A stretch of DNA of 5,256 nt, taken from NCBI GenBank assembly GCA_902493085.1, contig CABUOH010000109.1, forward strand, positions 1 through 5,256, given 5' to 3'. A model generated the notes under the pieces. That model saw nothing but the letters and a program-made list of their open reading frames with translations, searched no databases and was not told the DNA's origin. A program made the position numbers and the translations under genes. The stretch comes from an uncultured Sutterella sp. Its GTDB lineage: Bacteria; Pseudomonadota; Gammaproteobacteria; Burkholderiales; Burkholderiaceae_F. Shown in pieces: positions 1-5,169 of this stretch; position 1 is the first letter of the stretch, and each line of letters begins with the position of its first letter.

Positions 1-1756
1 GGTCCTGGCTCTTGATGTAGCCGCCGCGCGAGAGCGTGACGACCATGTCGCGGCGCGGAATGAGGTCGCGCTTGTTGAAGTTCGGATCGCCCATGAGGTC
101 GATCGTTGAATGGCGCTCGTCGCCATATTCCTCTCGAATGTGTTCAAGCTCCGCTCCGATGATCGCGTTGACGCGTTCGGGACGAGCAAGAATGTCGAGA
201 CAGTCGGCGATGTTGGCCATCATTGCGGCATAGTCCGCGCGAACCTTGTCCTGCTCGAGACCAGTCAGGCGGCGCAGGCTCATCGCCAGAATGTTATCGA
301 TCTGCGCGCGGGTGAGATAGTAGAGTCCGTCGGCTTGGATGCCTCGGGCGGGATCCATGTCTTCGGGATAGTAGCGATGCATCTCCTCAACGCTGCGGCT
401 TGCAAGCTCCTGAGCCATTGCCATGGGCCAGCCCCGGCCGTAAAGCTCATCGGCAGCCTCAGCCGGCGTCTTTGCGCTGCGGATGATGCGGATGAATTCG
501 TCAAGATTCGAAAGCGCAACCGTCTGACCTTCGAGCAGATGTCCCTGCGCACGGTACTTGCCCAGACGGAAGACCGTACGGCGCGTCACCACTTCGCGGC
601 GGTGCGACAGGAAGTGCACGATCATCTGCTGCAGGTTGAGAAGCGTCGGCTGGCCATCTACGAGGGCGACCATGTTCATGCCAAAGCTCTCCTGCATCTG
701 CGTCATCTTGAAGAGATTGTTGAGCACGACCTCCGGCATGGCGCCCTGCTTGAGATCGATGCAGATGCGGATGTCCTTCGAGGACTCATCACGCATTTCT
801 GCGATGCCCTCGATCTTTTTCTCGCGCATGAGCTCGTGCATCTTCTCGTACATGACGCGCTTGTTGACCATGTACGGAATCTCGTCGACGATGATGCGGA
901 CGCGGTCGCGGCCGAATTCCTCAAGATGCGTGCGGGCGCGCATGACCACGCGGCCGCGGCCCGTCCGATAGCCCTGATGCACGTCCGAGATGCCGAAGAT
1001 GACGCCGCCCGTCGGAAAGTCCGGCGCAGGCATCAGGCGAATGAGATCCTCGATCGAACACTCCGGATGGTGAAGCTGATGCAGGCAGGCATCAATCGTC
1101 TCGCCGAGATTGTGAGGCGGGATGTTCGTGGCCATGCCCACGGCGATGCCGGAAGAGCCGTTGATGAGAAGTTGGGGAAGACGGGTCGGCAGGACGACGG
1201 GCTCCTTTTCGGAGTTGTCGAAGTTGGGAACAAAATCGACGGTGTCCTCATTGATGTCGGCAAGCATTTCGGCAGCGATCTTTTCGAGACGCACTTCCGT
1301 GTAACGCATGGCGGCCGGGCTATCCCCGTCGATCGAGCCGAAGTTGCCCTGGCCGAAGATGAGCGGATAGCGCAACGAAAAAGGCTGAGCCATGCGCACG
1401 ATAGTCATGTACGCGGCTGAGTCGCCGTGCGGGTGGTACTTGCCGAGCACTTCACCCACAACGCGCGCGGCCTTCTTGGTCGGGTTGTTATGGGTGTTCT
1501 TGATCTCGTTCATGGCATGAAGCACGCGACGGTGCACCGGCTTCAAGCCGTCACGCACATCGGGAAGCGCTCTGCCCACAATCACGCTCATGGCGTAATC
1601 GAGATAGGAACGCTTCATTTCCGACTCAAGCGAAATCGGAAGGAGTTCATGCGCAACGCTCAGGGCGGATCCCTGAAGCGGTGCTTCGTCCTGCGCGTCT
1701 TCCGCGCCTTGCGCGTCCTGCACCTGCGGCTCTTCCTTATTGTCTTTTTCGTCCAT
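1..1756 (-). CDS. gyrA: DNA gyrase subunit A (partial, 3' end outside window)
   Basis: This is the breakage-reunion subunit of DNA gyrase, the A2B2 type II topoisomerase that introduces negative supercoils in the cytoplasm. The window encodes 585 residues without frameshift; the family is usually about 850-900 residues, so most of the C-terminal DNA-wrapping domain lies beyond the left edge. Visible landmarks are YLDYAMSVIVGRALPDVRDG (residues 51-70), the quinolone region KYHPHGDSAAYMTIVRMAQ (106-124), GQGNFGSIDGD (135-145), the catalytic tyrosine in AAMRYTE (Tyr152, equal to E. coli Tyr122), NGSSGIAVGMATNIPPHNL, and RREVVTRRT. The last residues, DMVVTLSRGGYIKSQD, open the first C-terminal blade. 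QGNFGSIDGD marks it as GyrA rather than ParC. The ATG at 1756-1754 follows GAGGAA with an 8-base spacer. It gives an N-terminus about 30 residues longer than E. coli GyrA, acidic and Gln/Ala-rich. Two conserved acidic residues are replaced (Met117 at E. coli 87, Phe134 at E. coli 104). It is divergent from mtaD. Confidence 0.97.
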   Translation of the reverse strand, partial: MDEKDNKEEPQVQDAQGAEDAQDEAPLQGSALSVAHELLPISLESEMKRSYLDYAMSVIVGRALPDVRDGLKPVHRRVLHAMNEIKNTHNNPTKKAARVVGEVLGKYHPHGDSAAYMTIVRMAQPFSLRYPLIFGQGNFGSIDGDSPAAMRYTEVRLEKIAAEMLADINEDTVDFVPNFDNSEKEPVVLPTRLPQLLINGSSGIAVGMATNIPPHNLGETIDACLHQLHHPECSIEDLIRLMPAPDFPTGGVIFGISDVHQGYRTGRGRVVMRARTHLEEFGRDRVRIIVDEIPYMVNKRVMYEKMHELMREKKIEGIAEMRDESSKDIRICIDLKQGAMPEVVLNNLFKMTQMQESFGMNMVALVDGQPTLLNLQQMIVHFLSHRREVVTRRTVFRLGKYRAQGHLLEGQTVALSNLDEFIRIIRSAKTPAEAADELYGRGWPMAMAQELASRSVEEMHRYYPEDMDPARGIQADGLYYLTRAQIDNILAMSLRRLTGLEQDKVRADYAAMMANIADCLDILARPERVNAIIGAELEHIREEYGDERHSTIDLMGDPNFNKRDLIPRRDMVVTLSRGGYIKSQD

Positions 1757-1764
1757 GCCGATTA

Positions 1765-1770
1765 TTCCTC
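1765..1770 (-). promoter_or_regulatory. Ribosome binding site of gyrA
   Basis: GAGGAA on the minus strand lies 8 bases before the ATG at 1756-1754. It supports that start, and so the long acidic N-terminal extension, over a downstream start nearer the usual GyrA N-terminus. Confidence 0.75.
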
Positions 1771-1833
1771 TGGATAAAGCCGTGCGCCCCGTCTAAGCGA
1801 AGCCGGCCAACTCTTTTTCTCGAAGTCCGTGCG

Positions 1834-1910
1834 GACCAATGCGGCCGGGGTTCGCAAGCCCTGCCGAAGCGACCTCCCCTCAGGCGCCCTCCGGCGTTCC
1901 GGCATTGGTC
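1834..1910 (-). promoter_or_regulatory. Candidate structured 5' leader of gyrA mRNA
   Basis: GACCAATGC (1834-1842) and GCATTGGTC (1902-1910) are perfect 9-base inverted repeats 59 bases apart. Nested between them are GGGG (1847-1850) with CCCC (1876-1879), TCGC (1852-1855) with GCGA (1869-1872), and CCGG (1891-1894) facing CCGG (1899-1902). In the minus-strand transcript these would give a closing helix, an interrupted 8-base-pair hairpin and a small side hairpin. The predicted gyrA start of transcription is just upstream, so the element would sit in the leader about 80-150 bases before the start codon. A competing local hairpin, GTCCGTGCGGAC (1825-1836 on the plus strand), shares bases with the closing helix. 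I do not recognise it as a known riboswitch, and GC-rich sequence can yield such pairings by chance. Confidence 0.35.
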
Positions 1911-1920
1911 TAAACAATGC
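1902..1920. repeat. Inverted repeat next to the gyrA -10
   Basis: GCATTG (1902-1907) and CAATGC (1915-1920) form a 6-base inverted repeat with a 7-base centre. It lies directly downstream of the candidate gyrA -10 and spans the expected transcription start, where a repressor operator often lies. A third related half-site, GACCAATGC, is at 1834-1842. No known regulator consensus is recognised. Confidence 0.35.
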
Positions 1921-1929
1921 ATTTTACCA
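1921..1929 (-). promoter_or_regulatory. Candidate extended -10 promoter of gyrA
   Basis: On the minus strand the sequence reads TGGTAAAAT: a TG one base before TAAAAT, which differs from TATAAT at one position. No good -35 hexamer is present at 16-18 bases, which suits an extended -10 promoter. Transcription would begin near 1914 and leave a leader of roughly 158 bases. This is the most AT-rich stretch upstream of gyrA. The plus strand here also has TACAAT (1954-1959), without a convincing -35, as a weak candidate -10 for mtaD. Confidence 0.45.
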
Positions 1930-1975
1930 GTAATTACCTCCTTCAAACCCGAATACAATTGGCTGAAGTCCTGCC

Positions 1976-1997
1976 CGGTGCCGGGGTCCTGGCACCG
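1976..1997. repeat. 7-base-pair hairpin upstream of mtaD
   Basis: CGGTGCC (1976-1982) and GGCACCG (1991-1997) are perfect complements around an 8-base loop. There is no T-run on either strand, so it does not look like a terminator. It ends 53 bases before the mtaD start codon and could be in the mtaD leader, depending on where that transcript begins. Confidence 0.3.
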
Positions 1998-2040
1998 ACG
2001 GAGGCTCCGTTGCGCCCGCACTTTTCAAGTATTAACGCAT

Positions 2041-2044
2041 GAGG
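2041..2044 (+). promoter_or_regulatory. Ribosome binding site deciding the mtaD start
   Basis: GAGG lies 6 bases before the ATG at 2051. The other in-frame ATG at 2039 has no purine-rich sequence upstream and overlaps this GAGG, so 2051 is preferred. Confidence 0.6.
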
Positions 2045-2050
2045 TTGCGC

Positions 2051-3355
2051 ATGAACGCCGACACGCTCGTCGAGGCCCGTTGGGTCATTCCCGTCATTCC
2101 CCGAAACACCGTTCTCGAAAACCACACCGTTGTCCTATCCCACGGCCGCGTATCCGACATTCTCCCGACCGAGGCCGCGCGGATCCGCTACGCCGGGCTC
2201 CACTCCAGAACGACCCGACTTCCCGGGAGCGTCGTCATGCCGGGGCTCGTCAACCTTCACACTCATGCCGCCATGAATCTACTGCGCGGCAAAGGCGCCG
2301 ACCTGCCTCTCATGGACTGGCTCACTCAAGAGATCTGGCCCGCGGAAGGGCGCCTCATGAGCCATGCCTTCGTACACGACGGCAGCCTGCTCGCTGGCAT
2401 GGAAATGGCCCGTGCCGGCATTACCTGTTGTTCGGACCTCTACTTTTTCCCGGATGCTGCAGCCGAAGGCCTTCGAGAGGCCGGGCTACGCTGTGCGACC
2501 GCAGGCATCATCATCGGCTTTCCTTCCGCCTGGGCCGTCGATGAAGAGAATTACTTCAAGAAGTGCGAAGCGCTCATCGAGCGCTTCGCCGATGATCCGT
2601 TCGTTCGTGCAACCGTCGGACCGCACGCACCCTATACGGTGAGCGACGCGTCTCTCGCCCGCTGCGCCCGTCTGAGTGAGCGACACGACCTTCCCGTACA
2701 CATTCACGTCAATGAAACCGCCGACGAAATCAAGACCTCCCTCAAGGAGCACGGCGAGCGCCCCGTCGCGCGCCTCGCCCGTCTCGGCCTTCTCAATGAA
2801 CGGCTCATTTCAGTTCACAGCGTACACTCAAACAGCGAGGACATCCGCATGCTCGCAGAAGCCGGGGCTTCCGTCTGCCACTGCCCCTCTTCGAACCTCA
2901 AGCTCGCCTCGGGCTTTGCTCCCATCGCAAAGATGATGAAGGCCGGCATCAACATCGGTATCGGCACCGACGGCTCAGCAAGCAACGACAAGCTCGACAT
3001 GCTCGGCGAAACACGTCTCGCCGCCATGCTTGCCAAGGCCGTCGAAGGCGACACCACCTGCGCAAAGGTATTCGAAATGCTTGAGGCAGCCACGCTCGGC
3101 GGGGCCCGGGCGCTGCATTGGGATGACGAAATCGGCTCCCTCGAAATCGGAAAGTGCGCTGATATGATTGCCGTAGATTTGTCGGGCATTGAGTGCGGCC
3201 CTGTTTCCGACCCCGCCGCCCAGCTTCTTTATTCGGCAGGCAGAGAAAACGTAACGCACACATGGGTCGCCGGCAGGCTCATTGCCGGCGAAGGCGTCGC
3301 ACAACCGCACGACATCGCCGGCCGCCTGCTGCACCAATGGGCGAGTCTCCCTTAG
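2051..3355 (+). CDS. mtaD: 5-methylthioadenosine/S-adenosylhomocysteine deaminase-type amidohydrolase (TRZ/ATZ family)
   Basis: This is a 434-residue cytoplasmic metal-dependent hydrolase of the amidohydrolase superfamily, of the usual family length. Members deaminate the adenine ring of 5'-methylthioadenosine or S-adenosylhomocysteine to the inosine form, as part of purine and methionine salvage. Expected metal and catalytic residues are all present: HTH (His70, His72) after VVMPGLVNL, HIHVNET (His217 or His219 as third metal ligand, Glu222), His256 in VHSVHS, and Asp307 in GTDGSASN. CPSSNLKLASGFAPI (278-292) is the conserved loop before the last strand. The N-terminal 60 and C-terminal 60 residues make the usual beta-sandwich. 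A chlorohydrolase, guanine deaminase or other TRZ/ATZ specificity cannot be excluded from motifs alone. The MTA/SAH assignment is supported by its place next to gyrA and near the Gph/MupP phosphatase, as for PA3170 of Pseudomonas. No terminator with a T-run follows. Confidence 0.85.
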   Translation: MNADTLVEARWVIPVIPRNTVLENHTVVLSHGRVSDILPTEAARIRYAGLHSRTTRLPGSVVMPGLVNLHTHAAMNLLRGKGADLPLMDWLTQEIWPAEGRLMSHAFVHDGSLLAGMEMARAGITCCSDLYFFPDAAAEGLREAGLRCATAGIIIGFPSAWAVDEENYFKKCEALIERFADDPFVRATVGPHAPYTVSDASLARCARLSERHDLPVHIHVNETADEIKTSLKEHGERPVARLARLGLLNERLISVHSVHSNSEDIRMLAEAGASVCHCPSSNLKLASGFAPIAKMMKAGINIGIGTDGSASNDKLDMLGETRLAAMLAKAVEGDTTCAKVFEMLEAATLGGARALHWDDEIGSLEIGKCADMIAVDLSGIECGPVSDPAAQLLYSAGRENVTHTWVAGRLIAGEGVAQPHDIAGRLLHQWASLP

Positions 3356-3408
3356 GTGTATCACTGAATGTCTGACGGTGGAAATCAGTGCGGAAATCTG
3401 ACAGAATG

Positions 3409-3442
3409 GTTCTAGATATTGAGCCATTTAGCTCGACAGAAC
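3409..3442. repeat. Imperfect dyad between mtaD and ompA
   Basis: GTTCT (3409-3413) pairs with AGAAC (3438-3442), and inside it TTGAGC (3419-3424) pairs with GCTCGA (3431-3436) around CATTTA, with one G-U pair and an asymmetric bulge. It could be the 3' end structure of the mtaD transcript or an operator upstream of ompA. The lack of a T-run argues against a standard intrinsic terminator. Confidence 0.3.
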
Positions 3443-3580
3443 ATCGCGCCGCGTCACAAGCCTTACGCGATCGGTGTATCCTGTTCGGGTTAACGGGCAA
3501 GACGTCTGGGTGATCTGTTTGTAGCCGGCAGACTTGTTGGTGACAAATCGTCCATCCCGTTTAAGCTTCCTGAACTTTTT

Positions 3581-3585
3581 GAGGA
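3581..3585 (+). promoter_or_regulatory. Ribosome binding site deciding the ompA start
   Basis: GAGGA lies 8 bases before the ATG at 3594. That start puts a complete signal peptide exactly at the N-terminus, whereas the in-frame TTG at 3534 would bury it behind 20 extra residues. Confidence 0.8.
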
Positions 3586-3593
3586 TAACAACA

Positions 3594-4253
3594 ATGAAGA
3601 CTTCTCTGAAGATTGGCGGTCTTGTTGCCGCTATGATGCTGGCGGTGTCGGGCGCTTCCTTCGCTGCCGACCAGGTCAGCCCCTATGTCCACTCCTCCGA
3701 CGGCAAGATCGTCAAGAGCGGCTACGGCCTCTGCTGGCGCACCTCCTTCTGGACGCCGGCTCTCGCTGAGGCTTCCGGCGAAGGTTGCCAGTGTGACGCC
3801 GACGTTCTTCCCGCTGAAGCCTGCCAGCCGAAGCAGGCTGCCGCTCCGGTTGCTCCCGCTGCCGAAAAGGTGACCTTCTCTGCAGACATGCTCTTCAACT
3901 TCGACAAGTCCACCCTCAAGGATGAAGGCAAGGCCGTTCTCGACGACCTCGTCTCCCGTCTCGCCGGCGTGAACGTTGAAGTCATCCTTTCGACCGGCTA
4001 TGCCGACCGCCTCGGCAAGGAAGCCTACAACGAAAAGCTGTCCGCCGCCCGTGCTGAGTCCGTCAAGGCCTACCTCGTCTCCAAGGGCGTTGATGCCAAC
4101 CTGATCCAGACCGAAGGCCGCGGCGAAGCCGACCCGGTTGTTGACTGCCCGGCTCCCTCCGCCAAGGGCCAGGTCAAGAACTTCCGCGAACTCGTCCAGT
4201 GCCTCGCACCGAACCGCCGCGCCGTGGTTGAAGTCGTCGGTACGCGTCAGTAA
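3594..4253 (+). CDS. ompA: OmpA-family peptidoglycan-binding envelope protein
   Basis: This is a 219-residue exported protein that ties the outer envelope to the cell wall. Residues 1-24 form a signal peptide (Lys2 and Lys6, hydrophobic core from Ile7, probable cleavage after SFA at Ala24). Residues 25-78 are a short N-terminal region with GLCWRTSFWTPA (45-56), a motif typical of OmpA proteins of Burkholderiales. An Ala/Pro linker (about 79-91) precedes the OmpA C-terminal domain (about 92-217): VTFSADMLFNFDKSTL, then TGYADRLG and NEKLSAARA. Asp138 and Arg153 have the same 15-residue spacing as the diaminopimelate-binding Asp241 and Arg256 of E. coli OmpA. There is no room for the eight-stranded barrel of E. 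coli OmpA and no lipobox. Six cysteines (47, 65, 67, 77, 185, 203) could form disulfides; 185 and 203 fit the usual C-terminal pair. It has a good ribosome binding site and is followed by a terminator, so it is probably monocistronic and strongly expressed. Confidence 0.93.
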   Translation: MKTSLKIGGLVAAMMLAVSGASFAADQVSPYVHSSDGKIVKSGYGLCWRTSFWTPALAEASGEGCQCDADVLPAEACQPKQAAAPVAPAAEKVTFSADMLFNFDKSTLKDEGKAVLDDLVSRLAGVNVEVILSTGYADRLGKEAYNEKLSAARAESVKAYLVSKGVDANLIQTEGRGEADPVVDCPAPSAKGQVKNFRELVQCLAPNRRAVVEVVGTRQ

Positions 4254-4299
4254 CCTTACTGACTGACGTTTCGCAGGGGCGGGCATGAACCGTCCTCAG

Positions 4300-4333
4300 A
4301 AAGCCCTCGAATGTCAAGCGTTCGAGGGCTTTT
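4300..4333 (+). terminator. Rho-independent terminator of ompA
   Basis: AAAGCCCTCGAA (4300-4311) and TTCGAGGGCTTT (4321-4332) form a perfect 12-base-pair stem around a 9-base loop, ending in TTTT (4330-4333). It begins 46 bases after the ompA stop codon. The T-run is short, so some readthrough into the phosphatase gene is possible. Confidence 0.85.
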
Positions 4334-4369
4334 GCGCATTGTTATCCGCCTCATCATTACGCTCTTCTC

Positions 4370-5029
4370 ATGACAGCCCGTCTTTTCCTCTTCGACCTTG
4401 ACGGAACCCTCGTTGACACGGCGCCCGATCTTGCACTCGCCGTCAACATGGTGCGTACCGCCCGCGGCATGGTCCCGCTCCCGGAGCCGGAACTCCGTCC
4501 CTTCGCCAGCAAAGGAGCGCCCGGTCTTCTGAGAAAGGCCATGAACATCACTCAGGACGACCCTGACTTTCCCATCCTGAGGACCGAATTCCTTGACAAC
4601 TACGCCGCCCATATGGCAGACCGTTCCCGCGCTTTCGAAGATGTCACAACCATGCTCGACGCTCTTCGCGCCGCAGGCATCCGCACGGGCATCGTCACCA
4701 ACAAGGTCGAGCACTTGGCGATTCGCCTGACAAGCGCTCTAGGGTTGAACCATAAACTCGACATCGTGCTCGGCAGCGATTCCAAGGGGTGCGCCATGAA
4801 GCCCGCTCCCGACTCGCTGATCACGGCCGCCCGCATGCTCGGGATTCCTACGGACCAAACACTCTACGCCGGCGACGACCCAAGGGACGTTCAAGCCGCC
4901 CACGCGGCGGGCATGCCGTGCGCAGCTTGCGCATGGGGTTATGCGCTCACGCCTCCTGAAACATGGAATGCGGATTTTGTTGCACATTCGCCCGCCGACC
5001 TCGCAGCTTGGGCTGGTCTTGCGCTATAA
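4370..5029 (+). CDS. HAD-superfamily phosphatase, Gph/MupP type
   Basis: This is a 219-residue cytoplasmic phosphatase of HAD subfamily IA, full length for the family. Motif I is FDLDGTLVDTAPD (Asp9 nucleophile, Asp11 acid/base), motif II is IVTNK (Thr110), motif III is KPAPDSL (Lys144), and motif IV is GDDPRD (Asp169, Asp170, with Asp173). The helical cap lies about residues 17-85. Candidate substrates are 2-phosphoglycolate (Gph) or N-acetylmuramate 6-phosphate (MupP, cell-wall recycling). The RTARGMVPLPEPELRPFASKG stretch near 29-49, the GDD form of motif IV and the place in the gyrA/mtaD cluster recall Pseudomonas MupP (PA3172), so I lean to a MupP-like enzyme. The ATG at 4370 has no Shine-Dalgarno sequence; it lies 36 bases after the ompA terminator. 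The gene ends inside the -10 box of ssrA. Confidence 0.88.
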   Translation: MTARLFLFDLDGTLVDTAPDLALAVNMVRTARGMVPLPEPELRPFASKGAPGLLRKAMNITQDDPDFPILRTEFLDNYAAHMADRSRAFEDVTTMLDALRAAGIRTGIVTNKVEHLAIRLTSALGLNHKLDIVLGSDSKGCAMKPAPDSLITAARMLGIPTDQTLYAGDDPRDVQAAHAAGMPCAACAWGYALTPPETWNADFVAHSPADLAAWAGLAL

Positions 5030-5030
5030 T
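5025..5030 (+). promoter_or_regulatory. Probable ssrA -10 box
   Basis: TATAAT is a perfect sigma70 -10 hexamer. It overlaps the TAA stop (5027-5029) of the phosphatase gene. Transcription would start near 5037, ten bases before the mature tmRNA 5' end, leaving a short leader for RNase P to remove. The -35 region is poor (TCGCAG or CGCAGC at the right spacing). Confidence 0.65.
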
Positions 5031-5094
5031 GTCTACCCTTCATACAGGGGGCGCCTTGGCTTCGACGGGGACGCGGACGCTGTATGGGGCATGT

Positions 5095-5124
5095 CGAGGT
5101 GCAGTCACCTCGTAAATCCGCTGC
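5095..5124 (+). other. tmRNA pseudoknot PK1
   Basis: CGAGG (5095-5099) pairs with CCTCG (5108-5112), and the loop bases GCAG (5101-5104) can pair with CTGC (5121-5124) downstream, giving the H-type pseudoknot expected just before the resume codon. It ends 12 bases upstream of that codon, as in other tmRNAs. Confidence 0.8.
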
Positions 5125-5136
5125 AAACAATTAAAC

Positions 5137-5169
5137 GCCAACAACAAGCGTTTCGCTCTCGCTGCTTAA
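5137..5169 (+). other. tmRNA proteolysis-tag reading frame
   Basis: The resume codon is GCC (Ala) at 5137 and the frame ends at TAA (5167-5169), encoding ANNKRFALAA. The preceding bases TTAAAC keep the conserved U at -5 and A at -4 needed for correct resumption. The ALAA end is the normal ClpXP/ClpAP degron. The middle Asn-Lys replaces the Asp-Glu usual in proteobacterial tags (ANDENYALAA in E. coli). Confidence 0.9.

Larger units (their letters stand above)
3356..3593 (+). other. Intergenic region between mtaD and ompA
   Basis: The 238 bases hold no credible gene. Near the mtaD end are two short direct repeats, GGAAATC at 3380-3386 and 3392-3398, within an inverted repeat CACTGA (3362-3367)/TCAGTG (3385-3390). 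ompA is probably transcribed from its own promoter here, since strongly expressed ompA genes usually have one, but I find no convincing -35/-10 pair. The weak candidates are TATCCT at 3477-3482 and TTGTAG (3519-3524) with ACAAAT (3543-3548). Confidence 0.5.

Noticed and set aside
110..1420. A 436-codon open frame on the plus strand
   Set aside because: It lies wholly opposite gyrA, which is unmistakable on the minus strand. The translation is His/Ala/Asp/Val-rich with no family motif, as expected for the mirror of a GC-rich gene.
1843..1872. A T-loop-like GGTTCGCAAGCC suggesting a tRNA
   Set aside because: No acceptor, D or anticodon arm can be built around it; the bases fit the nested leader hairpins instead.
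2039..2050. An upstream ATG start for mtaD
   Set aside because: It has no ribosome binding site, whereas the ATG at 2051 has GAGG at 6 bases spacing.
1681..2544. A 287-codon plus-strand frame bridging gyrA and mtaD
   Set aside because: The translation is Arg/Pro/His-rich low complexity, and it overlaps real genes in other frames.
2975..3427. A 150-codon minus-strand frame over the end of mtaD
   Set aside because: It is opposite a well supported gene and shows no motif.
3534..3593. An upstream TTG start for ompA
   Set aside because: It would place 20 residues before the signal peptide and has no ribosome binding site.
3561..4286. A 241-codon open frame on the minus strand
   Set aside because: It is the mirror of ompA, whose signal peptide, domain motifs and ribosome binding site are clear on the plus strand.
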